A model generated the notes under the pieces. It searched no databases, had not been told where the DNA came from, and worked only from the letters and a program-made list of their open reading frames with translations. A stretch of 62,566 nt of DNA, from assembly GCA_947627175.1 (NCBI GenBank), contig CANQVA010000009.1:1-62566 (forward strand), given 5' to 3'. Position 1 is the first letter of the stretch; every line of letters begins with the position of its first letter. The DNA is from an uncultured Ruminococcus sp. GTDB lineage: Bacteria; Bacillota; Clostridia; Oscillospirales; Ruminococcaceae. Of the stretch, positions 9,957 to 18,929 are shown piece by piece. A program made the translations under genes and the position numbers.

Positions 9957-10814
9957 TCACTTTCCTTTCTTCAGATATTTAAGTAAAAGTTCCTTTGCAT
10001 AGTCAACAGTATATACTTCTTTTTCGAAATCAAGACCACGCTTTTTCAGTTCAATAAATACTTTTGTAATCTGCGGAACGTCAAGACCAATCTGTGTTAT
10101 TTCCTCCGCACGTTCAAAAACGTTGACTGTATCATCATAGCAAAATACTTTTGCCTTATTCATTACAAGAATTTTGTCAGCAAAAGATGCTGTATCTTCC
10201 ATACTATGGGAAACTATAAGTACAGTGTTTTTATATTTTCCATGATAATTTTTTATACACTCAAAAATTTTGTCACGACCGGCGGGGTCAAGTCCTGCGG
10301 ACGGTTCGTCAAGAATAAGCACTTCCGGCTTCATTGCCATAACTCCTGCAATCGCAACACGTCTTTTCTGTCCGCCTGAAAGTTCAAACGGCGAACGTTT
10401 CAGCAATTCTTCCGGCAGTCCTATATCAGAGGCAGTTTCAAGCACACGTCTTTTTATTTCAGTATCGTCAAGCCCCATGTTTTTACAGCCGAAAGCTATA
10501 TCTTTATATACAGTTTCTTCAAAAATCTGATACTCGGGATATTGAAAGACAAGTCCCACCTTAAAGCGTACATCACGTATTTTTGTTTTGTCCGCCCATA
10601 TATCAACGCCATCAAGAAGGACTTTTCCGCTTGTTGCTTTTAAAAGTCCGTTGAAATGCTGTATAAGTGTGGACTTTCCTGAACCTGTATGACCTATTAT
10701 TCCAACCATTTCGCCTTCATCTATTTCAATGCTTACATGGTCAACAGCCGTTTTCTCAAAGGGTGAACCCTCGCTGTATATATAGGTTAGTTCTTCGGTT
10801 TTAAGAATTGCCAA
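9957..10814 (-). CDS. ecfA2: ECF transporter ATPase EcfA2
   Basis: ABC ATPase of 285 residues for the ECF vitamin/metal importer. Walker A is GHTGSGKST, the Q loop is QYPEYQIFEETV, the signature is LSGGQKRR, Walker B is VLILDEPSAGLDP and the switch His lies in VSHSMED. The C-terminal extension beyond 230 (QIGLDVPQITKVFIELKKRG) is the ECF-specific tail that contacts the partner ATPase. Start is TTG with GGAG 9 bases upstream. It lies between ecfA1 and ecfT; the order ecfA1-ecfA2-ecfT is the common one in Firmicutes. Confidence 0.94.
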   Translation of the reverse strand: MAILKTEELTYIYSEGSPFEKTAVDHVSIEIDEGEMVGIIGHTGSGKSTLIQHFNGLLKATSGKVLLDGVDIWADKTKIRDVRFKVGLVFQYPEYQIFEETVYKDIAFGCKNMGLDDTEIKRRVLETASDIGLPEELLKRSPFELSGGQKRRVAIAGVMAMKPEVLILDEPSAGLDPAGRDKIFECIKNYHGKYKNTVLIVSHSMEDTASFADKILVMNKAKVFCYDDTVNVFERAEEITQIGLDVPQITKVFIELKKRGLDFEKEVYTVDYAKELLLKYLKKGK

Positions 10815-10837
10815 TCAATATCGCTCCTTTTTATTTT

Positions 10838-11695
10838 TTAATAGCTTTTCTTAAATAACTTTAAAATTTCTTTTACACATTCTTTCTCTGATATTATTTC
10901 AGACGGAATGTCAACACCTGCTTTTCTTAATTTCCATGAAAGTTCTGTCACCTGTGGAACATCAAGCCCTATTTTCTTTAAAAGTTCAACCTGCGAAAAA
11001 ACCCTTTCGGGCGTATTGTCAAGAATAATTTTACCATTATTCATTACAACAACTCGTTCACATTGTGCCGCTTCGTCCATATAGTGAGTTATAAAAACTA
11101 TTGTTATGCCGTATTCACTATTCATGCGGCGTACTGCCGAAAAAACTTCTTTTCGCCCCTGCGGGTCAAGCATTGCTGTTGATTCATCAAGTATTATGCA
11201 CTTTGGACGCATCGCAATAATTCCCGCAATTGCAACCCTCTGTTTTTGTCCGCCTGAAAGCTGTGACGGAGAGTGCAGACGGTATTCATACATATTGACC
11301 GCTTTTAAAGCGTCATCAACCCTTTTTCTCATCTTGTCATAGGAAACACCAAGATTTTCAAGGGCAAATGCAACATCTTCCTCCACTATCGACGAAACTA
11401 TCTGATTATCAGGATTTTGAAAAACCATTCCTGCACATTGACGTAATTCAAAAAGCCTGTTATCATCTGATGTATCAATGCCATCAACAAAAACTTTCCC
11501 GGAGGTCGGTAGAAGGATAGCATTCAGATGTTTTGCAAGTGTAGACTTTCCTGAACCGTTATGCCCCAAAATTGCGACAAATTCCCCCTGTTTTACATCA
11601 AGGTCTATTCCTTTAAGAACTTCTTCAGACGGGTTTTCACTGTCTGCACCATAGCGGAAATGTAAGTTTTTTATTTCAATAATATTATTATTCAT
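10838..11695 (-). CDS. ecfA1: ECF transporter ATPase EcfA1
   Basis: First ATPase of the ECF module, 285 residues. Walker A is GHNGSGKST, the Q loop is QNPDNQIVSSIV, the signature is LSGGQKQRVA and the switch His is in ITHYMDEA. Walker B reads CIILDESTAMLDP; Ser-Thr in place of the usual Pro-Thr after the catalytic Glu is typical of EcfA1 and tells it apart from EcfA2. It forms a heterodimer with EcfA2 under EcfT. It ends 23 bases before ecfA2 and starts 41 bases after the small gene upstream. The best Shine-Dalgarno (AAAGGAG) is unusually far, about 19 bases, from the ATG. Confidence 0.93.
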   Translation of the reverse strand: MNNNIIEIKNLHFRYGADSENPSEEVLKGIDLDVKQGEFVAILGHNGSGKSTLAKHLNAILLPTSGKVFVDGIDTSDDNRLFELRQCAGMVFQNPDNQIVSSIVEEDVAFALENLGVSYDKMRKRVDDALKAVNMYEYRLHSPSQLSGGQKQRVAIAGIIAMRPKCIILDESTAMLDPQGRKEVFSAVRRMNSEYGITIVFITHYMDEAAQCERVVVMNNGKIILDNTPERVFSQVELLKKIGLDVPQVTELSWKLRKAGVDIPSEIISEKECVKEILKLFKKSY

Positions 11696-11736
11696 TTATA
11701 ATCTTATTAAAAAACTCCTTTATTTAATAATTTTCT

Positions 11737-11937
11737 TTATTCATCGTCACAACATGATATACGCCCTATAACATCAATTTTTATAATTCTTATAACAGTT
11801 TCTCCGTTGTTTACCTCACAACGCATTTTTATCCATTTATCGTCAGTTTCAAGAACAATTCCTCCGCCAAGAAATCTTTCCTGTAAATTATATATTTCAA
11901 CAAAGTTGCCGACGAGATTTTTTATAATATCAGACAT
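11737..11937 (-). CDS. Small hypothetical protein, 66 residues
   Basis: Short protein that I cannot assign. It reads as a compact all-beta domain: NFVEIYNLQERFLGGGIVLETDDKWIKM, then a second strand pair ending IIKIDVIGRISC, with an acidic end. The alternating hydrophobic pattern and the central GGGIVLETDDKWIKM turn recall small SH3- or Sm-like barrels, but this is a guess from pattern alone. It ends 41 bases before ecfA1 and begins 9 bases after the methyltransferase stop, so it is probably co-transcribed. The Shine-Dalgarno is weak. Confidence 0.6.
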   Translation of the reverse strand: MSDIIKNLVGNFVEIYNLQERFLGGGIVLETDDKWIKMRCEVNNGETVIRIIKIDVIGRISCCDDE

Positions 11938-11946
11938 AATTTAAAC

Positions 11947-12810
11947 CTATTTTTGCCATATGGCAGTTGAACCGCACGGCAAAGTCATTCCTGTTGACTG
12001 AACGGGCAGACCTATTTCATCAAATGAAACATTTCCGCCGAATTTTTCCGTAAGAACAGTGCCGAGAATATAACCCATAACGGACGGTGAAAGACCTGTT
12101 GTATAACTGTTTAAAAGGAAAAAAAGAGGATTATCGGAAAGTACCTCACGGCAAAGTTTCACAAGGTCATACACATTATTTTCAAGTTTCCATATTTCGC
12201 CGTTTGAACCACGCCCATAAGACGGAGGATCCATGACAACAGCGTCATACCGTCTGCCACGCCTTATTTCACGAGCAATAAATTTTTCACAGTCGTCAAC
12301 TATCCAGCGAATCGGCTTGTCAGAAAGTCCCGACACTTCGGCATTATCTCTTGCCCATTGAACCATTCCCTTTGAAGCATCAACATGACATACAGCAGCA
12401 CCTGCTTCCGCACACGCAAGAGTTGCACCGCCTGTATATGCAAAAAGATTTATGACACTTATTTTACGCCCGGCATTTCTTATTTTATCAGCCATAAAGT
12501 CCCAGTTTACAGCCTGTTCGGGAAAAAGTCCCGTATGCTTGAAACCTGTCGGACGTATATTGAAAGTAAAATTTTTATAATTTATATTCCATGAATCGGG
12601 CATTTTTCTGCGGAATGTCCATTTTCCTCCGCCCGATGACGAACGGTAATAATGACCGTCTGCACTTTTCCACAATGAATTTGTTCTGTCTGTTTTCCAT
12701 ATTATCTGAGGGTCAGGACGTATAAGACTTATATTCCCCCATGTTTCGAGTTTTTCTCCGTCTGATGCGTCAATTATCCTGTAATCGTTCCAAGTTTCTG
12801 CTGTTCTCAA
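11947..12810 (-). CDS. SAM-dependent methyltransferase, RlmI/RlmK-like
   Basis: Class I methyltransferase of 287 residues with homology-type features of the COG1092 rRNA cytosine/guanine methyltransferases. The SAM-binding motif I is VINLFAYTGGATLACAEAGA with VDASKG as the acidic loop, followed by VDDCEKFIAREIRRGRRYD and the catalytic-type MDPPSYGRG. The family's N-terminal PUA domain is absent and is replaced by a short beta-rich region (residues 1-95), so RNA recognition may differ from RlmI. Start is TTG with AGGAG 7 bases upstream. It lies 13 bases after the phosphohexomutase-like gene. The substrate is probably rRNA but is not shown by the sequence. Confidence 0.8.
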   Translation of the reverse strand: MRTAETWNDYRIIDASDGEKLETWGNISLIRPDPQIIWKTDRTNSLWKSADGHYYRSSSGGGKWTFRRKMPDSWNINYKNFTFNIRPTGFKHTGLFPEQAVNWDFMADKIRNAGRKISVINLFAYTGGATLACAEAGAAVCHVDASKGMVQWARDNAEVSGLSDKPIRWIVDDCEKFIAREIRRGRRYDAVVMDPPSYGRGSNGEIWKLENNVYDLVKLCREVLSDNPLFFLLNSYTTGLSPSVMGYILGTVLTEKFGGNVSFDEIGLPVQSTGMTLPCGSTAIWQK

Positions 12811-12823
12811 TTTTGTACTCCTT

Positions 12824-14161
12824 TCAAACAGTCCTTGATTTTATCGTTTCTGCAATTTTCATTGCTATTTCATTTACTGCTGTAAGTTCCTGTCCCTCTG
12901 CCAAAATGCTTATATACGGTTTGTCAGGATTCTCACGCACGGTAATTTTTCCATTATCTCCGAGAATTTTATCATAATACTCTATAATATCTGTTATTAC
13001 AGTATCATTTTTCCATACTTCCCTATATTTCGGATTTATTTTTATTTTCAGCATTGTCTGCGGAAAATCTTTTATTTCCCCTGTAAGCCTGCTTAAAGGA
13101 AAACCTGTTTTCTTCATGACTGAAAGTAATTTTACTGCTGTAAAAATACCATCACCCGCCGGAATTTCGTCAAGAAATATAATTCTTCCTCTCCTGTCAG
13201 CACCGATATTATAACCGCCCTCAATCATTCGCCCGACAACGCTTCTTTCATTGAATCCGGCAGTAATGACTGATATTCCGTTTTCTTCTGCAAATTTAAG
13301 AAAGCCTAAACTTACAGAAGATGTGACAACAAAAGTATTATTTTTAAGTATTCCATTTTCTTTCAAAAACTTTGCAAACACAGCTGAAAGCCTGTCCGTT
13401 TCGGCAATTTTGCCTTTTTCGTCAACAGCAATACATCTTTCGCAACAACTCCCGAACAAGAAGCCGCAGTCAAGATTATTTACGGAAACGAAATCCGCAA
13501 GCCGTTCTGCATTGATTTTTCTGTACTGATTATCAGAAATATTTTCTTCAGGCATGACAAATACTTCCGCTCCTGTTTCTTTTAAAATCCTTTGTGCGGT
13601 ATAAGTGCCTTTTCCGTCTGAACAGTAAATAGCCGTTTTCATACCGCTGAAATCCTGATTTACAGATTTTTTTATAAAATCAATATATTCATCAACGGCA
13701 TTTTCACAAATGATAACACCACTTTTTTTATTTCTTATTCTCTTTTCAAGTTTTTCAGGTGTCTTGAAAACAAGATTTTCTATTTCCTCCCATGTTTCAT
13801 CACTTAGTTTATATCCGCCTTTTGAATAAAGACGTATACCACAGTATTTATTATCCGAAGATGATGTAATCATAATGCCTGCATCTGCTCCGTGAAGTCT
13901 TACAAGACACGAAACGGCTGACGGCGGTATAACACCGAGTTTTTCCGCCACAACTCCTGCTGAGCATATGCCTGTACATACTGAATCTGTTATACTTTCG
14001 GCTGATGTTCCTCTGTCATGACCTACTATAATGAGGGGAGTCGGATTTTTTTTCAGCGAAAGAACAGCGGCGGCTGTCCTGCCTGTTTTTTTGGCAAGTT
14101 CATGGTCAAAACTGCCTACTTCCATTCCCCTTGCACCATTTACCCCAAAAAGTTTTCCCAT
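12824..14161 (-). CDS. Degenerate phosphohexomutase (GlmM-family pseudoenzyme?)
   Basis: Protein of 445 residues that aligns by eye along its whole length with GlmM (usual length about 448): FGVNGARG at the start, ADAGIMIT at the first loop, CIAVDEKGKI after the second, GYNIG before the third. The four active-site loops are altered. The phosphoserine loop S-A-S-H-N-P reads TSSSDN at 99-104. The metal loop D-G-D-x-D-R reads GSCCER at 237-242, so all three Mg-binding Asp are gone. The sugar loop G-E-Q-S-G-H reads ADRRGR at 321-326. The phosphate loop R-x-S-G-T-E-P reads RENPDKP at 409-415. Mutase activity is therefore unlikely. The frame is intact and AAAGGAG precedes the ATG, so it is not simple decay. 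A regulatory or binding role is possible. Confidence 0.75.
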   Translation of the reverse strand: MGKLFGVNGARGMEVGSFDHELAKKTGRTAAAVLSLKKNPTPLIIVGHDRGTSAESITDSVCTGICSAGVVAEKLGVIPPSAVSCLVRLHGADAGIMITSSSDNKYCGIRLYSKGGYKLSDETWEEIENLVFKTPEKLEKRIRNKKSGVIICENAVDEYIDFIKKSVNQDFSGMKTAIYCSDGKGTYTAQRILKETGAEVFVMPEENISDNQYRKINAERLADFVSVNNLDCGFLFGSCCERCIAVDEKGKIAETDRLSAVFAKFLKENGILKNNTFVVTSSVSLGFLKFAEENGISVITAGFNERSVVGRMIEGGYNIGADRRGRIIFLDEIPAGDGIFTAVKLLSVMKKTGFPLSRLTGEIKDFPQTMLKIKINPKYREVWKNDTVITDIIEYYDKILGDNGKITVRENPDKPYISILAEGQELTAVNEIAMKIAETIKSRTV

Positions 14162-14164
14162 TTA

Positions 14165-14689
14165 TCAATCTCCTTTAATTACATATACGACTATGATTTT
14201 TTCAGGTTCTGCAATTTCATAATTTTCTTTGCATCTTCTTACTTCCGGACAATTATTATATCTGTTATATATGTTTATTCCGTCCGCCGTTCTTATGCAG
14301 AAAACAGTGTGTATTGATGACAAAAACCGTTTTCCCGTCCAGTAAGAAACAATAAATATTTCAGCACTGCCAATTTTACCTGAACGCATATAATTTATGC
14401 CGTAATGTTCAAGGGCTTTACCGACTTTAAAGACATTACAACCGAAAAATCCGGCTAACATTCTGAATCTTTCCATATATAAAGCTATTTCATATAAAGG
14501 TTTTTCCCTCTTCATATAGACAAGTGCGTTATAGACTGATATTACTTCACAGCCGTTAAAACTCATACAACAAATTCCGTAACGCATTTCTGAAACTGCA
14601 CCGAGTGCCTGTCCGTTAATCATCTGACCTGATTTTATATTCTCTGATTTCTGAACATTATTCAGATAATTATTTTTTCTGATACTCAT
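14165..14689 (-). CDS. Small C39-like cysteine-peptidase-fold protein
   Basis: Protein of 174 residues without signal peptide or membrane helix. It has the pattern of a papain-like C39 domain: [18 protein letters not shown] places Cys47 at the start of a helix, [22 protein letters not shown] places His127 and Asn142 in the expected strand order, and a helical stretch [17 protein letters not shown] lies between. A set of Cys (40, 41, 47, 84) is notable. I infer a peptidase-like or NlpC-like fold; activity is not shown. It overlaps the ruvB stop by ATGA (4 bases) and ends 3 bases before the GlmM-like gene, so it is certainly part of the ruv transcript. Confidence 0.55.
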   Translation of the reverse strand: MSIRKNNYLNNVQKSENIKSGQMINGQALGAVSEMRYGICCMSFNGCEVISVYNALVYMKREKPLYEIALYMERFRMLAGFFGCNVFKVGKALEHYGINYMRSGKIGSAEIFIVSYWTGKRFLSSIHTVFCIRTADGINIYNRYNNCPEVRRCKENYEIAEPEKIIVVYVIKGD

Positions 14690-15729
14690 AAAGCAAGCTG
14701 TCCGTTATCGTCCTGAAATTTAAATCCGAGATGTTCGTATGCGAGTTTTGTCGCACATCGTCCCCGTGGAGTTCTTCCGAGAAATCCCAGTTGCATAAGA
14801 AAAGGTTCACATACATCTTCTATTGTAACAGCTTCTTCACCTATCGCAGATGCAAGCGTTTCAAGACCAACAGGCCCTCCACCGTATCCACGTATAATCA
14901 TTTCAAGCATACGTCTGTCAAGACTGTCAAGACCAAGTTCATCAATTTCAAGTTTGCTGAGTGCCACAGAAGCTATTTGCTGATTGATTTCACCATTTCC
15001 CATAACGTCGGCAAAGTCACGCACTCTTTTAAGCAGTCTGTTTGCTATACGTGGTGTACCTCTTGCCCTGCCTGCGACTTCTGCTGCACCGTCAAGCGTA
15101 CAGGGAATGCCAAGAATCATAGCACTTCTGCGGACTATATCTGTAAGTTGTTCCTTTGAATATAGTTCAAGTCTTTGTATAACACCGAAACGGTCACGGA
15201 GAGGTGCGGAAAGTTGTCCTGCCCTTGTTGTCGCTCCGATGAGTGTAAATGGTTTCAAATCCATTCTTATTGAACGTGCTGAAGGCCCTTTTCCTATGAT
15301 TATATCAATTACTCTGTCTTCAAGTGCCGGGTACAGAATTTCTTCAACAGCTCTTGAAAGGCGGTGTATTTCGTCTATAAAAAGAACATCATTATCTGAA
15401 AGACTTGTGAGAAGTGAAACAAGGTCACCCGGCTTTTCTATCGCCGGCCCCGTTGTAATACGAAGATTAACACCGAGTTCATGAGCAATTATGGCTGAAA
15501 GAGTTGTCTTTCCAAGTCCGGGAGGGCCATAGAGTAAAACATGGTCAAGCGGTTCGCCTCTTAATTTAGCGGCTTTTATATATATAGCAAGGTTTTCCTT
15601 TACTTTATCCTGTCCTATATATTCATGAAGTGTCTGCGGTCTTAATGTAACTTCAATGTCATTGTCCTCCGAAGTATTCTCCGGCGAAATCATTCGTGGA
15701 GCAAACTCCATATCTCCTGTTTTTATCAA
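14686..15729 (-). CDS. ruvB: Holliday junction branch migration ATPase RuvB
   Basis: RuvB motor of the RuvABC resolvasome, 347 residues with the start used here. It has Walker [11 protein letters not shown], Walker [12 protein letters not shown], sensor 1 IGATTRAG, the arginine finger region APLRDRFGV, and a C-terminal winged helix ending [16 protein letters not shown]. The likely start is a TTG at 15729: GGAGG lies 8 bases upstream, and the longer TTG reading at 15756 would overlap sseB. An ATG at 15711 is also in frame but has GGAG only 2 bases away. ruvB follows the sseB-like gene, separated from ruvA by it. Confidence 0.93.
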   Translation of the reverse strand: MIKTGDMEFAPRMISPENTSEDNDIEVTLRPQTLHEYIGQDKVKENLAIYIKAAKLRGEPLDHVLLYGPPGLGKTTLSAIIAHELGVNLRITTGPAIEKPGDLVSLLTSLSDNDVLFIDEIHRLSRAVEEILYPALEDRVIDIIIGKGPSARSIRMDLKPFTLIGATTRAGQLSAPLRDRFGVIQRLELYSKEQLTDIVRRSAMILGIPCTLDGAAEVAGRARGTPRIANRLLKRVRDFADVMGNGEINQQIASVALSKLEIDELGLDSLDRRMLEMIIRGYGGGPVGLETLASAIGEEAVTIEDVCEPFLMQLGFLGRTPRGRCATKLAYEHLGFKFQDDNGQLAL

Positions 15730-15745
15730 AATAATAACCTCCGCA

Positions 15746-16471
15746 TTATTTTTCAAAATAGCGTTTTTTGCGTATATAAAAAGGTTCTGTTACTGATGCC
15801 GCTTTCTTTCCCATTTCCTGTTCATAGTTTATGAAACACAGTTGTTCATTTGACTTTACTATTTTTGAAAGATATTTTGACAACGGCACAAAAAGTTTTC
15901 TTGTATTTCCCATCATATCAAGAACCATAAGAATTTGAGGTTTCTCGCACCCCTTAATCATTTCAGTTATAAATGCCCTGTCAACATTGGGCTGTTTTGA
16001 AAGAAACTTTGACGCTGCCCTTGTGATATGTGTAACTTCATGTTCGCATGGGCGGTAATCAATGGTATCTTCTTCTTTGTATGATATAGCCTTTATTTTC
16101 AGGTTTTTTGCAATCATAAGAATAGTTTTTATTTCCTGTGAAGAAAATTCTTTTCCGTATGAGTTCGGATTAAGAACTGCGTCAGCGGTCTGAATAAGGT
16201 CAAAAAGCCTGAGACAATTTATTTTATAATATTCAACATAACGTTTTGCAAACTGCTGAAGTGAACGGTGACTTGTAAAGAATGGTATAAAAATCTCTTT
16301 CTGCGGATTCTGAATAGTTATAAGTTCAAGTTTTATTCCGCCTTCTTTTCTGTCTTTTTCCACGGGATTTTTACAGATTACATACACATCACTTTTTATC
16401 AGCGTCTGTAAAAATAAGGAACGCTTTGAAGCATCTTCTATAGCTGCTCTAAGCAGTTCATCAAGATTCAT
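15746..16471 (-). CDS. SseB-like N-terminal domain protein
   Basis: Protein of 241 residues resembling the SseB N-terminal domain family: a helix [15 protein letters not shown], then VYVICK and [28 protein letters not shown], typical of that fold. The second half ([31 protein letters not shown]) resembles the SseB C-terminal part. Its function in Gram-positives is unknown. The start at 16471 avoids overlap with ruvA; AAGGAAG is 15 bases upstream, so a TTG two codons earlier is an alternative. It sits between ruvA and ruvB, which are normally adjacent, so it is likely transcribed with them. Confidence 0.7.
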   Translation of the reverse strand: MNLDELLRAAIEDASKRSLFLQTLIKSDVYVICKNPVEKDRKEGGIKLELITIQNPQKEIFIPFFTSHRSLQQFAKRYVEYYKINCLRLFDLIQTADAVLNPNSYGKEFSSQEIKTILMIAKNLKIKAISYKEEDTIDYRPCEHEVTHITRAASKFLSKQPNVDRAFITEMIKGCEKPQILMVLDMMGNTRKLFVPLSKYLSKIVKSNEQLCFINYEQEMGKKAASVTEPFYIRKKRYFEK

Positions 16472-16514
16472 ATGCAAATCAAATATCTTCCTTTCTATCT
16501 GTATTATTACCGTA

Positions 16515-17123
16515 CTAAATTTTACCCGACGAAATAAATCTGAGAGTTTCTTTGATAATCTCCTGTGTACTGAGATTAGGGTCACACTTTCTGATAAGGG
16601 GAGCAATTTCTTCCTGTGAATAACCAAGTACCATAAGTGCTTCCATTGCCTCTGATACAGCCGAATTATTTACGGCAGGCGAATTAGCGGAAACAGCCGG
16701 ATTTACTGCCATTCCGTCAAACGATTCAATTTTATCTTTAAGTTCAAGCACTATTCGCTGTGCGGTCTTTGCACCTATGCCCTTTGTTTTTGTAAAAGCC
16801 TTACTGTCACCAGAGGCAACAAGAAATGCAAAGTTTTCGGGGGTAATGTCCGATAATATTGATATTCCTGCTTTTCCGCCCACTCCTGAAACAGATATTA
16901 AAAGTTTAAAACAATTAAGTTCCTGAAGAGTTGCAAAACCGAAAAGTTCAATGTTATCTTCTCTTATAACAAGATGTGTATACAGTGTAGCTTCACTTCC
17001 TGTTTCTCCGAGTTTTGAAACAGTATTATATGAAGTTTTACAGCCGTATCCTACTCCCGCACATTCAATAACAACAAAATTCATTTCCTTTACTGTAATT
17101 TTTCCTTTCAGACTGTATATCAT
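16515..17123 (-). CDS. ruvA: Holliday junction DNA helicase subunit RuvA
   Basis: RuvA, 202 residues, tetrameric DNA-binding subunit that targets RuvB to Holliday junctions. The N-terminal OB domain begins MIYSLKGKI. Two helix-hairpin-helix motifs follow (LISVSGVGGKAGISIL and FTKTKGIGAKTAQRIVLELKDK), and a C-terminal RuvB-binding three-helix domain (AMEALMVLGYSQEEI). The start at 17123 has AAGGAAG 9 bases upstream and gives the usual family length; a longer frame would overlap ruvC. It begins 26 bases after the ruvC stop. Confidence 0.95.
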   Translation of the reverse strand: MIYSLKGKITVKEMNFVVIECAGVGYGCKTSYNTVSKLGETGSEATLYTHLVIREDNIELFGFATLQELNCFKLLISVSGVGGKAGISILSDITPENFAFLVASGDSKAFTKTKGIGAKTAQRIVLELKDKIESFDGMAVNPAVSANSPAVNNSAVSEAMEALMVLGYSQEEIAPLIRKCDPNLSTQEIIKETLRFISSGKI

Positions 17124-17149
17124 TTCATAAATCTTCCTTCTTAAATAAT

Positions 17150-17635
17150 CTATCTCCAGCGGACTGAATGTCCGTGACATATTGCTACCGCCAGTGCGTC
17201 GGCTGCATCGTCGGGTTTCGGTATATTTGCAAGTCCCAACAGATTTTTTGTCATTTCCATCATCTGATTTTTTTCGGCTTTTCCGTAACCCGTAACAGAT
17301 ACTTTTACTTGTAACGGCGTATATTCAAAAACAGGTATATGACGTTTTGCGGCAGAAAGTATTGTAACTCCCCTTGCTTGTGCAACATCAATTGCTGTTT
17401 TCTGATTTGTAGTAAAATAGAGTTTTTCAACCGCCATGCAGTCAGGTTTGAATTTATCAAGTATAAATTCAATATCTTCATAAATGGCTTTCAGACGTTC
17501 AGTAAATATAGTTCCTGCTTCTGTAGTAACTGCTCCGTATTCAACGGGATGAAAATTTATTCCGTCGTAGTCAAGTATCCCGAAACCGACTATTGCATAC
17601 CCCGGGTCTATTCCCAATATTCTTATTTTTTCCAC
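17150..17635 (-). CDS. ruvC: Crossover junction endodeoxyribonuclease RuvC
   Basis: Holliday junction resolvase, 161 residues. The four acidic catalytic residues are visible: Asp in LGIDPG, Glu in AVEKLYF, and the Asp pair in PDDAADALAVAICH. The TTNQKTAIDVAQARG helix is also typical. The start is GTG at 17635 with AGGAA 5 bases upstream; a longer frame reaching 17710 has no good ribosome site and would run through the promoter. First gene of the ruvC-ruvA-sseB-ruvB series and probably of the long minus-strand transcript to its left. Confidence 0.95.
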   Translation of the reverse strand: MEKIRILGIDPGYAIVGFGILDYDGINFHPVEYGAVTTEAGTIFTERLKAIYEDIEFILDKFKPDCMAVEKLYFTTNQKTAIDVAQARGVTILSAAKRHIPVFEYTPLQVKVSVTGYGKAEKNQMMEMTKNLLGLANIPKPDDAADALAVAICHGHSVRWR

Positions 17636-17680
17636 ATTATTTCCTTTGCTTTTAATTATTTTATAAATTCGTACTTTATA

Positions 17681-17710
17681 ATTATAACATATGAGGGCGG
17701 TTGTTTGCAA
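17681..17710 (-). promoter_or_regulatory. Promoter for the ruvC operon
   Basis: On the minus strand TTGCAA (17705-17710) and TATAAT (17681-17686) are 18 bases apart, about 45 bases before the ruvC GTG. It is back to back with the pheA promoter, so the 17636-17799 gap is a compact divergent control region. Confidence 0.6.
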
Positions 17711-17729
17711 TATATTTATTTCTTTTTTA

Positions 17730-17758
17730 TTGATTTTTACAAAAAAATCTGATATAAT
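17730..17758 (+). promoter_or_regulatory. Promoter for pheA-metH-prfB
   Basis: TTGATT (17730-17735) and TATAAT (17753-17758) with a 17-base spacer, 41 bases before the pheA ATG. I found no T-box, leader peptide or SAM riboswitch between it and pheA. Confidence 0.7.
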
Positions 17759-17799
17759 GTATGTTGTGTTATACAGTTAATTTATGGAGGTAAATAATA

Positions 17800-18915
17800 A
17801 TGGACTTACAGCGACTTCGTGACGAAATAGACGATACCGACAAAGAAATACTTTCACTGTTTATGAAAAGAATGGAACTCTGCAAAGGTGTCGCAGACTA
17901 TAAAAAGAAAAACAATATGCCCGTTTTTCAGGGCGGACGTGAAAAACAGGTCATTGACAGAATAAAAAGCCTTACAAACGACAAAACTCTTGAAAACGGT
18001 ACAGCAGCACTTTTCACTACTATAATGGACATAAGCAAACTCCTTCAAAACAGAAAACTACTCTCCGATAATCACAATTATAATTTCAGTGTTCCTGATT
18101 TTCAGAATGCACAAAAAATAGGCTGTCAGGGAACTTCCGGTGCAAACTCCGAAACAGCGGCGAAAATGATTTTCGGAAACAAAAAACCTGTTTTCTATAA
18201 TTCATTTGAGGACGTTTTCAGGGCTGTACAGTCAGGCGAAATAGAATACGGCGTTATCCCTCTGAAAAATTCAACTGCCGGAATGATTGACAGTGCGTAT
18301 GACCTTATGGCAAAATATAGTGTATATGTTGTGAAGCAGGTATGTGTTGAAATAAATCACTGCCTTGCCGCAAAAAAAGGTACTGCAATTTCAGATATAG
18401 AATGTGTATATTCACATCCGCAGGCACTTGCACAGTGTAATGCATTTCTTAAAAACAAAAAACTTTCTGATTCGCCTTACAGCAATACTGCAACAGCGGC
18501 GGAAATGGTAAAAAACAGCAGTGAAAATATTGCCGCTATATGTTCGGCAGATTGTGCTGAAAATCTCGGACTTGAAATTCTCGCTGAAAATATTTCGGAC
18601 TGTTCAGTAAATCGCACTCAATTCATATGTATAGCAAGAGAATTGCAAGTATGCCCTGATGCTGATTCAGTTTCTTTAATGATTCAGATTCCTCACACAG
18701 AAGGAAGTCTTTACCGCCTGCTTACAAAATTCTATGTAAACGGCATGAACATTATCAGAATTGAAAACCGCCCTATACGTGACGGAAGTTTTGATGTAAT
18801 GTTTTACCTTGATTTCAGCGGAAAACTCACTGACCCGAGTGTCAAGGCTCTTATGAACGATTTGTCCGCAAATATGGAATATTTCCGCTGTCTTGGCACT
18901 TTCAGAAGTGAATAA
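17800..18915 (+). CDS. pheA: Bifunctional chorismate mutase / prephenate dehydratase
   Basis: P-protein of 371 residues making phenylpyruvate from chorismate. Residues 1-80 are an AroQ chorismate mutase (LRDEIDDTDKEILSLFMKRM, then GREKQVIDRI). Residues about 105-285 are the prephenate dehydratase, with GCQGTSGANSE, YGVIPLKNSTAG and the catalytic-type NRTQFICIARE (Thr kept; the usual T-R-F reads T-Q-F). Residues 288-368 are an ACT domain for phenylalanine feedback (HTEGSLYRLL, IRIENRPIRDGSFDVMFYLD). GGAGG precedes the ATG. It starts a unit with metH 14 bases downstream; that pairing is not one I recognise as standard. Confidence 0.93.
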   Translation: MDLQRLRDEIDDTDKEILSLFMKRMELCKGVADYKKKNNMPVFQGGREKQVIDRIKSLTNDKTLENGTAALFTTIMDISKLLQNRKLLSDNHNYNFSVPDFQNAQKIGCQGTSGANSETAAKMIFGNKKPVFYNSFEDVFRAVQSGEIEYGVIPLKNSTAGMIDSAYDLMAKYSVYVVKQVCVEINHCLAAKKGTAISDIECVYSHPQALAQCNAFLKNKKLSDSPYSNTATAAEMVKNSSENIAAICSADCAENLGLEILAENISDCSVNRTQFICIARELQVCPDADSVSLMIQIPHTEGSLYRLLTKFYVNGMNIIRIENRPIRDGSFDVMFYLDFSGKLTDPSVKALMNDLSANMEYFRCLGTFRSE

Positions 18916-18929
18916 CAGGAGGGGAAAAT

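Noticed and set aside
18916..18929. A SAM or cobalamin riboswitch for metH
   Set aside because: The gap from pheA is only 14 bases and no conserved box is visible upstream of pheA either.
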